Shown: positions 1 to 9,149, counted from the stretch's first letter. The stretch: DNA of 64,000 nt from an uncultured Collinsella sp. (GCA_900541745.1 UQLA01000004.1:1-64000); one strand, 5' to 3'. Notes: generated from the letters alone by a model not told the origin. Numbers and translations: made by a program.

Positions 1-600
1 CGCCCGCTCCGGGGCCGGGGGCCCGCGGGCCGAGGCCGCCGGGGAGGCCGCGGCCGCCTCCACCGCGCCCCCGCCGGCGCTCGTCGAGGCCGAGAACAGG
101 CAGGTCAGGTTCCTGGCCGCCCGGATATCGGAGGCCCTCGACGAGGCCGGGGCCCTCGAGGCCGAGACGGCGGCGCTGCTCGAGGGCGACGAGACCTACG
201 CGTGCCTGCTCACCGTGCCCGGCATCGGCCCGAGGACCGCGGCGCAGCTCGCGGTGTCGGTCGACATCGGGAGGTTCCCGGACCACGACCACCTGGCCTC
301 GTACTGCGGCATAGCCCCGAGGGTGAGGAGCTCCGGCACGTCGGTGAGGTCGGTCAGGGCGTCCAGGCGCGGCGACGCGAGGCTCAAGTCCCTGCTGATC
401 TTCTCGCGCAACAGCCTGGTGAGGTCCTCGGGGCGCTACGGCGAGTACTACCGGGCCTGCAGGGCACGGGGCATGGGGCACGGGCGGGCGCTCAAGGCCG
501 TCGCGAGGAAGCGGCTCAGGGCGATATACGCCGTGATGCGCGACCGGGTGCCCTACCGGGAGTAGCCCCGACGGTTGACAAAACTATAGGAACACCCAAT
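1..600 (+). mobile_element. IS110-family insertion sequence, right part only
   Basis: The transposase 3' end is followed by about 35 bp of lower-GC sequence (TTGACAAAACTATAGGAACA around 574-593) and then by host sequence leading into the dus stop codon. The exact element boundary cannot be set without an empty-site comparison. IS110 elements usually make no target duplication and have no clear terminal inverted repeats, and none is visible here. Confidence 0.7.
2..565 (+). CDS. IS110-family transposase, C-terminal part (cut by window edge)
   Basis: The open frame runs from the window edge to a TAG stop, giving about 187 residues. It carries the C-terminal domain of IS110/IS116/IS902 transposases: a helix-hairpin-helix-like TVPGIGPRTAAQL stretch, then ASYCGIAPRV followed by SSGTSVRS and RRGDARLKSLL, the segment that holds the conserved catalytic serine of this family. 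The N-terminal DEDD RuvC-like domain lies outside the window, so completeness cannot be judged. Codon use is extremely GC-rich compared with the dus gene next door, as expected of a mobile gene. It ends about 40 bp before the stop codon of the convergent dihydrouridine synthase gene. It is a different IS110 member from the complete copy near 40 kb. Confidence 0.88.
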   Translation, partial: ARSGAGGPRAEAAGEAAAASTAPPPALVEAENRQVRFLAARISEALDEAGALEAETAALLEGDETYACLLTVPGIGPRTAAQLAVSVDIGRFPDHDHLASYCGIAPRVRSSGTSVRSVRASRRGDARLKSLLIFSRNSLVRSSGRYGEYYRACRARGMGHGRALKAVARKRLRAIYAVMRDRVPYRE

Positions 601-606
601 GGCTAA

Positions 607-1566
607 CTAGCCGTGGAAGCGGGCTATGGGCGCAAGCGGCTGCTCGCGAAAGACGCGCTCGACGGCGGTGCGGTATTCGTCAACCTTTTTGGTCTTACGT
701 ACGAGTTTGTGAACGGTAGCGGGGTCGGCGAAGGCGCATTTGGCGTAGAACCACCACTCCTTCATGCGAAAGACCGCGTTGCCGCCAATCTCTTCTGCAT
801 AGGCTGCAAACAGCGTATCATGGAAACGCTGCAGCTCGGCTGCCGTGGCAGCAGGACCGCCGTTGACCATGCGAGCCAGCGCGGGGTTCGCAAGCAGGCC
901 GCGTCCCAGCATCACATGGCGTGTACCGGGATAGGCCTCCACCAACGCGTCCATATCCTCAAGATCGAAAATGTCACCGTTATAGGCCACGGGGAACGGC
1001 GCGCGCTCCAGCGTCTCGCCGTAAAACTCCTTGCGCGGCGATCCCGTATAGCGGTCCTTTTGCACGCGCGGGTGCACGATCAGCTCTGCCAACGGCATGC
1101 GGCAGTACAGATCGAGCACGCGCTCGTATTCGTCGTCACTCTCCAGCCCCAGCCTGGTCTTGACCGATACCGGCAATGGCGATCGTTCGCACACATCGCT
1201 CAAGAACACCTCGAGCTCATCGAGATTGCGCAGAAAACCCGATCCTTTGCCCTTGGCGACAACCGTTCCCGAGGGGCAACCCAAGTTGAGATTGACCTCG
1301 CGATAGCCCATGTCGGCGAGTACCTGTGCCGCCCACACAAACTCGTCCGCGTTCTTGGACATCAGCTGAGGCACTACGTTGAGCCCCTGGTTGTTGGCAG
1401 GATCGATCTCCTTAAACGCCTTGCCGCCAAAGCGGTTTCCCACCCGCGGCGGCGGTAAAAACGGCGTGTAATAACAATCGAGCGCACCGAAGCACTCCGC
1501 ATGCACACGACGGAACACATGCCCGGTAATCCCCTCCATAGGGGCCAGCGATAGAATCATCAACAT
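607..1566 (-). CDS. dus: tRNA-dihydrouridine synthase
   Basis: A 319-residue FMN-dependent Dus-family TIM barrel. It reduces uridines in the tRNA D-loop in the cytoplasm using NAD(P)H. Family signatures include the N-terminal LAPMEGITGHVFRR, the catalytic-cysteine motif NLGCPSG near residue 97, SVKTRLG, IVHPRVQKDRYTG, the flavin-binding NGDI, and MLGRGLLANP. Length is normal for the family. The start at 1566 or the in-frame ATG two codons later are both possible, since the ribosome site is weak (GAGAG). The gene runs into the IS110 end, but the protein appears complete. Which Dus subclass (A, B or C) is not certain. Confidence 0.92.
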   Translation of the reverse strand: MLMILSLAPMEGITGHVFRRVHAECFGALDCYYTPFLPPPRVGNRFGGKAFKEIDPANNQGLNVVPQLMSKNADEFVWAAQVLADMGYREVNLNLGCPSGTVVAKGKGSGFLRNLDELEVFLSDVCERSPLPVSVKTRLGLESDDEYERVLDLYCRMPLAELIVHPRVQKDRYTGSPRKEFYGETLERAPFPVAYNGDIFDLEDMDALVEAYPGTRHVMLGRGLLANPALARMVNGGPAATAAELQRFHDTLFAAYAEEIGGNAVFRMKEWWFYAKCAFADPATVHKLVRKTKKVDEYRTAVERVFREQPLAPIARFHG

Positions 1567-1586
1567 CTACTCTCAGATCAATGCGG

Positions 1587-1605
1587 CAAAGGGGCCGTCC
1601 CTTTG
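1587..1605. repeat. short palindrome CAAAGGGG-n-CCCTTTG, copy 1
   Basis: A small stem (CAAAGGG/CCCTTTG) with flanks shared with a second copy at 3487-3504. Both sit in the context CAATGCGRCAAAGG...CCTTTGYCAC. It lies just upstream of dus, outside coding sequence. It looks like one unit of a dispersed intergenic repeat rather than a terminator, because no T-run follows. Confidence 0.55.
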
Positions 1606-1697
1606 TCACATGCATTATGCCTTGTGCTTCAGATGATTCACAAGGCAGAGGTAGCTACTTGACGATAATCACCCTTCCATCCGTCGCCTCACGCAAC

Positions 1698-1876
1698 GAA
1701 GGTGAAAACTTTTCCGCGAAGTGAACAAGTGAAATCGGACCCCCGATGCATCGACACTTCTGGAGAGCCATTTCCTGCGGTTTTGTCGCTCAAACCCTGC
1801 GGTTTTGCATCCAAAAGTGCGAATGCTTCAGGGGTCCAGAATAGGTCGCTCACTTCTCGGAAAACCATTCACCTTC
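1698..1876. repeat. ~179 bp long inverted-repeat element, copy 1
   Basis: The ends are 27 bp imperfect inverted repeats (23 of 27 matched), left at 1698-1724 and right at 1850-1876, sharing the core TTTTCCGnGAAGTGA. Inside are a second inverted pair (GGACCCCCGA.. against ..CAGGGGTCC) and, in the centre, short repeats of CCTGCGGTTTTG. The whole unit could fold into one long hairpin. A closely related copy lies at 3282-3463 on the other side of the membrane protein gene. No open frame inside looks real. Confidence 0.85.
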
Positions 1877-2104
1877 GATTTGCTGGCGCTCACAAACAGT
1901 GAGAGACTGTCCCACGGCAACCCCCCCCTGCGCGTCATTCGCCCCACGGCAGCGACTCCGTGCTCCAAAAACGACATTCATGATCACGACAACCACCAAC
2001 ACCACGCCGGTGACACTACGTTTGAACAACAGACACCCTCCACTCATCTATACTCAAGAGCGTGTGCACATCGCCTCCGAAAAACGATGAGAGTCGAGGC
2101 CCCC

Positions 2105-3238
2105 ATGCAGCAGCTCACCGAACAAGAAAAGAAACGCATCCAGCGGTACTGCACATACCCCAAAATCGCAGCGACTGCACTCGTCATGTCGTTCGTAGCA
2201 TGCCTGTTGATGTTGCCGCTCCAAATGATCAACGATATCGCGTTCCACCAAAAGGAATTCCAACCCGTAGGCATATATACCGCCATCGCACTCACCGCAA
2301 TCGAATTCGCCATCTTTTGCTATTGCGCTCTTGCGCCGCGCTTTGGAATGCAGGGCAAACAGTGGAAGGAGCTGCAGGGCAGGCTTGCGGTGGCCCAGAC
2401 CAACAAAGACCGCTCCGCGGAGGTCGCCGGTGTGCTCGCCACGCAAGCTGCCGGCCACCTGCTCAAGAACAGTGATAACGATCTCGCGCGCAACCTGGGC
2501 GGCGCCGCGGAGGTCGCCGGCGCCGTAGGGGCAGTCGCCACGGCGGCAGACGTGCTGGCCGAAACCTCGAGCAATGCCGAGGCCATGGCGGCCGCATACG
2601 GCGTTGTGATTCCGAGCGCCAAGAAACAGATTATCGTGCTCATCGCAGTGCCCGCCATTGTGCTGCTTGGCGTCTACATCCCGCAGTTTGTCCAGGGAAA
2701 TAACGAGCTTCAGGCAGGAAAGGCTGCAGCCGCCGAGCAGCTCGCCATCGCGCAAGATGCCTTGGAGCCCGTGTGCGAACGCGTCGCGGCAGACGACCCA
2801 TACGAGTCGTATCACGACTACGGCTACCGCATTATCGGCTATCTGCGCGACAATGACCTTGGCGCTCAAGCTGCCTATGTCTACCTTTCTTTTGATGCAG
2901 ACGGCATGCTCACGGACGTCGATTACGTCAGTCAGATCGACCCCGAGGCAAGCCTCGCAGACAACCTCGCCCGCGCCGAGCAGGATATCGCGACGCTCTG
3001 CGCCCCGCTCAACGGGTTGGACATTTCCGTTGCCACACCGGGCCTCCTCACGCCATGCAGCCTGTCGGATGAATTTAAACAGACATTTTTAGCTGGCTCC
3101 CTATATGAAGAAATCAGCATCAAGACGGAGGACGAATCTATCAAGTCGTACTACGCCTTTGACACCGAGCCCAAGGAAGAGTTCGACGAATACACCCACC
3201 CGGAAATTAGGCTCATGCTCTCTGCAAAGAAGAACTAA
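2105..3238 (+). CDS. Membrane protein of unknown function
   Basis: A 377-residue protein not recognised as a known family. The ATG at 2105 (MQQLTEQEKKRI) follows a GAGG; an in-frame ATG at 2087 is also possible. Two hydrophobic segments occur near the N-terminus (ALVMSFVACLLMLPLQMI and YTAIALTAIEFAIFCYCALA). Next comes an Ala/Gly-rich cytoplasmic-looking stretch (residues ~85-175), then a third membrane segment (IIVLIAVPAIVLLGVYIPQF, about 180-200), and a soluble ~175-residue C-terminal domain that is probably outside the cell. The gene stands alone between two copies of a long inverted-repeat element, and no operon partner is visible. Codon use resembles the host. Confidence 0.8.
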   Translation: MQQLTEQEKKRIQRYCTYPKIAATALVMSFVACLLMLPLQMINDIAFHQKEFQPVGIYTAIALTAIEFAIFCYCALAPRFGMQGKQWKELQGRLAVAQTNKDRSAEVAGVLATQAAGHLLKNSDNDLARNLGGAAEVAGAVGAVATAADVLAETSSNAEAMAAAYGVVIPSAKKQIIVLIAVPAIVLLGVYIPQFVQGNNELQAGKAAAAEQLAIAQDALEPVCERVAADDPYESYHDYGYRIIGYLRDNDLGAQAAYVYLSFDADGMLTDVDYVSQIDPEASLADNLARAEQDIATLCAPLNGLDISVATPGLLTPCSLSDEFKQTFLAGSLYEEISIKTEDESIKSYYAFDTEPKEEFDEYTHPEIRLMLSAKKN

Positions 3239-3281
3239 AGGCTTACGCTCTAATTGCCGCTCGCAAACATCGTCTATATCT

Positions 3282-3463
3282 CGAGGTCTAATACTTTTCC
3301 GAGAAGTGAACGGCTGTATTTGGACCCCCGAAGCATCGACATTTTCTGACGCCAAAACCGCAGGATTCAACAATCAAAACCGCAGGAAATTGCATCTCAA
3401 AAGTGTCGACGCTTCGGGGGTCCATTTTCACTCGTTCACTTCTCGGAAAAGTATTAAACCTCG
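3282..3463. repeat. ~182 bp long inverted-repeat element, copy 2
   Basis: The terminal 31 bp arms (3282-3312 and 3433-3463) match at 30 of 31 positions; the core is TTTTCCGAGAAGTGAACG. Inner arms (GGACCCCCGAAGCaTCGACA and its complement) extend the stem. The loop region holds a direct repeat of CAAAACCGCAGGA. It has the same architecture as 1698-1876 with conserved arm sequence, so this is a repeat family and not a chance palindrome. Confidence 0.88.
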
Positions 3464-3486
3464 AATTCACAAGCCGCTCAATGCGA

Positions 3487-3504
3487 CAAAGGACCGTTCC
3501 TTTG
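3487..3504. repeat. short palindrome CAAAGG-n-CCTTTG, copy 2
   Basis: Second copy of the short palindrome seen at 1587-1605. It lies a few bases past the stop codon of the leftward ABC transporter gene, so it could help end that transcript, but no T-run follows on that strand. Confidence 0.5.
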
Positions 3505-3509
3505 CCACG

Positions 3510-6500
3510 CTATTCGGAGCGCAGGGCCTCCACGGGGTCCTTTTTGGACGCGCTGCGAGCGGGCAGCAGGCCGGCAACGACCGTTAGCAACACAGAAATC
3601 GCAATGAGCACCAGCGCATCCTGCACGGGCAGGCTCATCAGATTGGGCACCTGTTTGGCAGCAAGCGCCCAGGCATTAACCGGGAAGCTCACGGCCACCA
3701 CGACGACAATGGCAAAGACACCGGCGATAAGCCCCTCAATAAAGGTCTCGGCATTGAATACGTTGGCCACGTTGCGCTTCGACGCGCCGATCGCGCGCAG
3801 GATGCCAATCTCCTTTTTGCGCTCCAGCACGCTGATGTAGGTGATGATGCCGATCATGATGGAACTCACCACCAGGCTGATACTCACGAATGCGATGAGC
3901 ACCAAGCTGATGGTGTTCACGATGTCGGTCACCGAACCCATGATGATGCCCATGTAGTCGGTGTACGAAATTGCCCGATCATCATGGCCAGCGGCTTTGA
4001 CCTGCTTGTTGTACGCATCGATGTGATCGAGTACGCGCTCCTTGGCCTCAAAGTCGCGCGGGAAAATCTTGACCGAGATGGGGTCGGCCTCGTCCGCATA
4101 GCCCAGTGTGGTCAGATTGTTATCGTAGGTGAGCTTCGACGCCTTGGCATAGCTCATCATGAGCGAGCTCAGGTCCTCGGCGTCCATGTTGAAGTGAATG
4201 GCATGAGCAAAGGCACTCGCATCCACGCGCATGGCGCTCGCCAGGCTAGCAAAACTCGACGACATCCGCGTCGCCATCTGGCCCATGAGCCCTGCTGCGC
4301 CTGCCTTGAGCTGAGCTGACACCGTCGCCGCAATCTGATCGCTGATCGACTTCATCACCTGATCCATAGCCTGTTGCAGATACGGAGCCAGCTGCTTTTG
4401 CACATAGTCGGTCATCGCCTGTTGCAGGCGCTCGGCCAGGGCATCGCCGCCGAACGCTTTGAGCTGGGCCAGGATTTGCTGGGCTGCCGTATCATTCTCA
4501 AGATATGCCGAGAATGCGGCAGCAAGCTTTGACGCATCTTTAAGGTCTTCGGGTGACAGCGCCCTAAACTGATCAGACTGCAAAAAGCCCTCAAACAGTT
4601 GGTTGGCAAGCGTTCCCACCTGCTGCATTTGCTCGGGCGTGAGTTCCAGACCGTCAAAGATGCCCGAGAAATCTGGGGCCGGCGCTTTGGCCATGATGTC
4701 GCCAAGGTCGATGTCCTTCCCAACACCCGAAAGGTCAATATCCAACCCGGACAAGTCAAGACCCGACAGGTCCATACCGCCGCCTGCACCCGAGAGTGCA
4801 GACGCATCAAACGAGAACGCGCTCTTGAGCGCCGCCTCGTCAACGCTGAACATGCTGCCCAGATCCACGCCTTGTTTGGCCTCGCCTTGCAGTTCGTCGA
4901 AGGTTTTGCCCGTAAAGACATCCGTCTCGGGGTGGGCGAGTTGCTCCCGCACAATCTGCGAATCGGCGGCGCGCTCCATAAGCTGACGAGTCAGTGCATG
5001 CGTATAGGCAATGCCCGGAGACAATGCACTCGCATTGGCCGTCTCGTTGGGTCGTACCACGCCCACAATGTGCACGTCAATACCGTCGGCAACCTTGGCA
5101 GCCATAAAGTCGGCGTCGTCAGACATGTCGGTCCACATGCCGGTCTCTTCGTTTTTGCGATAGGCATCGGCCGGCGACAGCACCTTGAACGTCGTGGACA
5201 ACGCATCATCGTAGGTAAAGTCGGTGCCGGTCTCGGGCGTCTCAATCTTGCCGTCGGCTGTCATAGCACTGTTAACCAGGTCGTTGAGCTCATCGATATC
5301 CAGCGCGCCGATGCTGTAAAGCGTATAGTCGCCCACCGTACCGCGGCTCGAAAGCACCATCACGGCTTCGTTGGCAGACGTGGGCCAATGACCGGCGACG
5401 ACATCGTACTGGCTGTCGAGCAGGCGCTGGTCGTCAATCATCTCGTTAAAGACCGAGGTTCCCATGGATTCCATGCTCACCGTTGCCGCCGAGCTCGCGC
5501 CTCCGCTCATGGCCTCGGTCATGGCGTTGGGCACCAGCCGGACAGGCTTCTCATCGCCCTTGCCGGCACGATAGACAACCGGCGATACACCGTAGCCGTA
5601 CTGGATAGCATTGACTTCTTTGTCAATACCGTCGCCACCGTCGTCAAGCCATGCCTTAAAGCTCGTCATGTCGTTAGACTTAACGCTCGCAAACATATCC
5701 TTTACGGCCGTAACCACGGGAATCTTATCGGTTCCCTGAGCCTTGCCGCCGGCACTGTCGTCGGACGAATCCTCGCTCTTGGACGTATCGTCGCCCGTGG
5801 CCCCCTGACCGCCCATCATGGACGACAGGTCGTAATCCTGCTTGGAAATGGTGAGCGGGTAGCTCGAGAGCGTATCCTCCTCGACCTTTTTGATGTAGCC
5901 GTTTACGCCGTTGGACAGCGCCAGAATCGCCGCGATACCGATAATGCCAATCGAGCCCGCAAAGGCAGTCATGGCCGTGCGGCCCTTCTTGGTCATGAGG
6001 TTTCGGGCAGAAAGCCCCAGCGCCGTCACAAAGCTCATCGAGGTTTTGCGCGTAGGCTTTGCCTCGCGATGCGCGGCCTTGGCAACATCGAAGGGGTCGG
6101 AATCGTCGGTGATCTTGCCGTCCGCCAGATTGACGATGCGCGTGGCATATTGGTACGCCAGCTCGGGATTGTGCGTGACCATGATGACCAGGCGGTCGCG
6201 CGCCACGTCCTTGAGCAGGTCCATGACCTGTACGGATGTCGTTGAATCCAAAGCGCCGGTCGGCTCGTCTGCCAGCACAATCTCGGGATCATTAATCAGG
6301 GCGCGGGCGATGGCCACGCGCTGCATCTGTCCGCCCGAAAGCTGACCCGGGCGCTTGTTAACGTGCTCGCCCAGGCCGACTTTCTCCAACGCCTCGCGCG
6401 CACGCTGACGGCGCTCGGCATGCCCCACGCCCGTGAGCGTGAGCGCCAGCTCCACGTTTTCCAAAATGGTCTGATGCGGAATGAGGTTATAGCTCTGGAA

Positions 6501-6764
6501 CACAAAGCCGATGCGGTTGTTGCGGTAGGCATCCCAATCGCGATCGTGAAAGTCCTTGGTCGATATGCCGTCGATCAGCAAGTCACCGGAATCGAAATGA
6601 TCGAGCCCACCGATAACGTTGAGCATCGTAGTTTTGCCCGAGCCCGAGGGACCCAGAATGGCCACGAACTCGTTATCGCGAAAAGACAGGCTTACGTTGT
6701 CGAGCGCCACCTGCGTAAACGACTGAGTGACGTACCTTTTGCAAATTCCTTTGAGCTCCAACAT
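3510..6764 (-). CDS. MacB-type ABC exporter, ATPase and permease in one chain
   Basis: A 1084-residue fusion. The ATPase comes first: Walker A GPSGSGKT at 38-45, signature LSGGQ at 142-146, Walker B IVLADEP at 162-168, and the ALDS D-loop. It is followed by an FtsX/MacB permease: TM1 near residue 270 (FAGSIGIIGIAAILAL), a very large extracellular insert of about 550 residues, then three C-terminal TM segments, ending LPARSASKKDPVEALRSE as in MacB-like permeases. Within the insert is a short run of DLSGLD/DLSGV units. The start is set by GGAGAGG 9 nt before ATG 6764. MacB-like exporters move peptides, antibiotics or lipoproteins across the envelope; the substrate here is unknown. It lies downstream of the TlpA operon but is separated from it by a terminator. 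Confidence 0.92.
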   Translation of the reverse strand: MLELKGICKRYVTQSFTQVALDNVSLSFRDNEFVAILGPSGSGKTTMLNVIGGLDHFDSGDLLIDGISTKDFHDRDWDAYRNNRIGFVFQSYNLIPHQTILENVELALTLTGVGHAERRQRAREALEKVGLGEHVNKRPGQLSGGQMQRVAIARALINDPEIVLADEPTGALDSTTSVQVMDLLKDVARDRLVIMVTHNPELAYQYATRIVNLADGKITDDSDPFDVAKAAHREAKPTRKTSMSFVTALGLSARNLMTKKGRTAMTAFAGSIGIIGIAAILALSNGVNGYIKKVEEDTLSSYPLTISKQDYDLSSMMGGQGATGDDTSKSEDSSDDSAGGKAQGTDKIPVVTAVKDMFASVKSNDMTSFKAWLDDGGDGIDKEVNAIQYGYGVSPVVYRAGKGDEKPVRLVPNAMTEAMSGGASSAATVSMESMGTSVFNEMIDDQRLLDSQYDVVAGHWPTSANEAVMVLSSRGTVGDYTLYSIGALDIDELNDLVNSAMTADGKIETPETGTDFTYDDALSTTFKVLSPADAYRKNEETGMWTDMSDDADFMAAKVADGIDVHIVGVVRPNETANASALSPGIAYTHALTRQLMERAADSQIVREQLAHPETDVFTGKTFDELQGEAKQGVDLGSMFSVDEAALKSAFSFDASALSGAGGGMDLSGLDLSGLDIDLSGVGKDIDLGDIMAKAPAPDFSGIFDGLELTPEQMQQVGTLANQLFEGFLQSDQFRALSPEDLKDASKLAAAFSAYLENDTAAQQILAQLKAFGGDALAERLQQAMTDYVQKQLAPYLQQAMDQVMKSISDQIAATVSAQLKAGAAGLMGQMATRMSSSFASLASAMRVDASAFAHAIHFNMDAEDLSSLMMSYAKASKLTYDNNLTTLGYADEADPISVKIFPRDFEAKERVLDHIDAYNKQVKAAGHDDRAISYTDYMGIIMGSVTDIVNTISLVLIAFVSISLVVSSIMIGIITYISVLERKKEIGILRAIGASKRNVANVFNAETFIEGLIAGVFAIVVVVAVSFPVNAWALAAKQVPNLMSLPVQDALVLIAISVLLTVVAGLLPARSASKKDPVEALRSE

Positions 6765-6908
6765 GGACGGCAACCTCTCCTGCGCAGGCACCCTGCCCGC
6801 TCTCCCCCGCCGTTCGTATTCGACGCGTTTGTCCTACTCTATCCCCATTTTTCACCGACACCAGTGAGGAATGTAGGGAACCGCATCAAAAAACGAACGG
6901 GACGGCGC

Positions 6909-6940
6909 CCAAAAAAGAGGCCCCAAGTGGGGCCTCTATA
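6909..6940 (-). terminator. Rho-independent terminator after the TlpA gene
   Basis: The stem GAGGCCCC / GGGGCCTC with a short loop is followed on the minus strand by TTTTTT. It lies about 80 bp past the TlpA-family stop codon, and separates that operon from the MacB-like gene. Confidence 0.85.
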
Positions 6941-7016
6941 TGGTGGAGATTATCTTGAAAGGCAGCAGACTACTCCGCACAGCGGTGCACGATCATCGCC
7001 ATGCTTTACGCGTTTT

Positions 7017-7988
7017 CTACTGCTCGCTATTCGCAATCGCCTGGTCGATAAGCTTGTCGAGCGCTGCGCGCTGCTCAGCGGAGCTGATGGCGCCCACGAT
7101 GGGCTCCCCTACGATGTTGCCATTCTGATCGATGACATACGTCGTCGGGAACGAGAACAGATTTGACGTAAACTTACCGGCCTCGCTATCCGACTTGAAC
7201 CAGATGTTCTTATATGTCACGCCCTTCTTGCTCAGCACGTCCTTGGCATCTGCAATCTCGCCCTTGTTGCCATCGAGCGTAAAGGAATTGACGCCCACGA
7301 CCTGGCCGCCCTTCTTGGCAAGCTCCTGATTCAGTTTCTCAAGATCGCCCAGCTCGCCCACGCACGGCTTGCAAGTGGTGAACCAGAAGTTCATGACGGT
7401 GACCTTGTTCTTAGAGACCAGCTCGTCGCTGCTCACGTCGTTGCCATCCAGGTCCTTGCCCGTAAAGCTGGGGAACTTCGTCGCCTCGCTCGAAGCATTG
7501 GCACCGGCCGTCATGCCAGCGGTCGAAGCGTCGACGCTCTCGCCTGCGCTCGGCGTGCTTCCACAGCCGGGGAACTCCTTCTCCAAGCTCTCGAGCTTGT
7601 CCTCAATCTCCTTGATCTGCTGTGCACCGGTCTTGAGCGTCTTAAGCTCATCCGCCGTGAACTCATCCTTGGCGCCGTCGATGGTCTTGAGCAGAAAATC
7701 GCCGTAATTGCTGCCGTCCTCAATCATTGCCGAGTCTTTATTTGCCGCATTGAATACCTTTTCCCACAGCGCGTTATCACTCGAAAAGATCTCGTTCTCC
7801 TTCTGCATGAGCTTCGCATACAGCTCGGCGGCCTCGTCGGCATTGGTCGGCTTCTGCGCAGTGAGTTCTGCAATCTTAGGATCGGAGCTCGCAGATTCGC
7901 TCGCATTGCCACCGGGCGCCGAACATGCCACAAGGCACAAGGCCAATACCGGCACCATAAACAGGGCCGCAATCTTAGAAAGCTTCAT
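7017..7988 (-). CDS. TlpA/ResA-like thioredoxin-fold lipoprotein
   Basis: A 323-residue protein with a lipoprotein signal (MKLSKIAALFMVPVLALCLVAC, lipobox LVAC). It then has a helical segment of ~130 residues and a thioredoxin-like domain with the redox motif TTCKPC (Cys206 and Cys209), plus the cis-proline region FPTTYVID. TlpA-type proteins reduce or exchange disulfides on the outer face of the membrane. The start is the third codon of the longest frame, because GGAGG sits 7 nt before it. It follows the ferredoxin gene by 29 nt in the same direction, so electrons could pass from the membrane iron-sulfur protein to this thiol protein (inference). The N-terminal helical domain is unlike short TlpA proteins. 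Confidence 0.9.
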   Translation of the reverse strand: MKLSKIAALFMVPVLALCLVACSAPGGNASESASSDPKIAELTAQKPTNADEAAELYAKLMQKENEIFSSDNALWEKVFNAANKDSAMIEDGSNYGDFLLKTIDGAKDEFTADELKTLKTGAQQIKEIEDKLESLEKEFPGCGSTPSAGESVDASTAGMTAGANASSEATKFPSFTGKDLDGNDVSSDELVSKNKVTVMNFWFTTCKPCVGELGDLEKLNQELAKKGGQVVGVNSFTLDGNKGEIADAKDVLSKKGVTYKNIWFKSDSEAGKFTSNLFSFPTTYVIDQNGNIVGEPIVGAISSAEQRAALDKLIDQAIANSEQ

Positions 7989-8017
7989 GGTCATTCCTCC
8001 GTTTTGTCGAAGCTTGT

Positions 8018-8920
8018 TTACTTTTTATCGGCGGTCAAGGGGAGCTTTTCCGCCGACACATCTAGGCCATAGCGATAGCTGATGGCATCGACGGGACAGG
8101 CCCCGATGCACTTTCCGCACCGGATACATTCGGCATGATTGGGCGCCCGGACCACATCAACGTCCATCTGACAAACCCTTGAACACTTGCCGCACGAGAC
8201 GCATTTGCACGCGTCGACCTGAATCCCCAACAAGGACACCTTATTCATGAGCGCATAGAATGCGCCGAGCGGGCAAATCCATTTGCAGAAGGGGCGATAG
8301 AACAAAACGCTCAGCACTACCACGGCAATGAGAACGACAAGTTTCCAAGTAAAGAGCTGTCCCAACGCAGATCGAATGCCGGCATTGGCAATGGCCAGCG
8401 GAATGGCGCCCTCGAGCACGCCCTGAGGACAGACGTACTTACAAAAGAACGGGTCGCCCATGCCCACGCCGTTAACCACCAGCACAGGCAGCACTACCAC
8501 GGCAAACAGCAGCACGACGTACTTGATGTACGTGAGCGGCTTGAGCTTTTTCGTGGAGAACTTTTTGCCGGGAATCTTGTGAAGCAGCTCCTGCAGCCAG
8601 CCAAACGGGCACAGAAAGCCGCATACAAAGCGTCCCAGCAGCACGCCGAGCAAAATGAGCGTACCGGTAACATAGTAAGAAAAGTTGAACTTGGATGAAC
8701 CTACTACCGACTGGAACGACCCGATGGGGCACGCACCCGATGCCGCGGGGCACGAATAGCAGTTAAGCCCGGGTACGCAGACTGTTTTTCCCGCGCCCTG
8801 ATAGATGCCGCCCTTGGCAAAGTTTGGCAGGTGAATGTTGGTGACGAGCGTCGCCGCCGCCTGAATGAATCCGCGAAATCGAGCCAAAACATGCGACGCA
8901 GTGTTTTCTCTTTTATCCAA
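8018..8920 (-). CDS. NapH/CcoG-like membrane 4Fe-4S protein
   Basis: About 300 residues with four to five TM segments. It has the paired CGFLCPFGWLQE and CKWICPLGAFYA motifs of polyferredoxin membrane subunits, and two C-terminal 4Fe-4S clusters (CKCVSCGKCSRVC and CIRCGKCIGACP). Extra cysteines appear in NCYSCPAASGACPIG and CKYVCPQG. I place the start at TTG 8920: it has GGAG 10 nt upstream and overlaps the end of the preceding small gene by 8 nt, a typical coupled arrangement. A longer frame to 9007 would run antiparallel logic through that gene and gives a non-family N-terminus. It probably carries electrons across or along the membrane to the TlpA protein. Confidence 0.88.
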   Translation of the reverse strand: MDKRENTASHVLARFRGFIQAAATLVTNIHLPNFAKGGIYQGAGKTVCVPGLNCYSCPAASGACPIGSFQSVVGSSKFNFSYYVTGTLILLGVLLGRFVCGFLCPFGWLQELLHKIPGKKFSTKKLKPLTYIKYVVLLFAVVVLPVLVVNGVGMGDPFFCKYVCPQGVLEGAIPLAIANAGIRSALGQLFTWKLVVLIAVVVLSVLFYRPFCKWICPLGAFYALMNKVSLLGIQVDACKCVSCGKCSRVCQMDVDVVRAPNHAECIRCGKCIGACPVDAISYRYGLDVSAEKLPLTADKK

Positions 8921-9059
8921 TTCCGATACACTCCAAGCACAGCCTAATCGCTTTGGCCAGCACGGCATCTGCCTCGCCACGCATAACGCCAAAGCACACC
9001 ATGGCAATTCCGACGATCAACAAAGCGACCTGTACCACGGGTTTTACCGCTTTGAACAA
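8913..9059 (-). CDS. Small CXXC-motif protein of the CD1871A type
   Basis: A 48-residue gene. Reading from TTG 9059 gives a hydrophobic N-terminal half with one TM segment (VVQVALLIVGIAMVCFGVMRG) and a C-terminal LCLECIGIG ending in TAA at 8913. GGAG lies 8 nt before the TTG; GTG 9068 is an alternative. Such single-TM proteins with a terminal CLECIGIG are known beside TlpA and NapH-like ferredoxin genes (CD1871A family), which is the arrangement here. The two cysteines may be a thiol relay between partners (inference). It overlaps the next gene by 8 nt, implying coupled translation. Confidence 0.85.
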   Translation of the reverse strand: MFKAVKPVVQVALLIVGIAMVCFGVMRGEADAVLAKAIRLCLECIGIG

Positions 9060-9149
9060 CCTGACCACTCCTTTCGTTACGCGACCATTGGACCATATCG
9101 GCTATAAAATCCGTGTTAAGCGCGATTTGAAATGTGCAAGGAGACTGTT

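Noticed and set aside
3282..3463. CRISPR-like array because of repeated CAAAACCGCAGG units
   Set aside because: Only two short direct repeats inside one hairpin, no regular spacers and no cas genes in the window.
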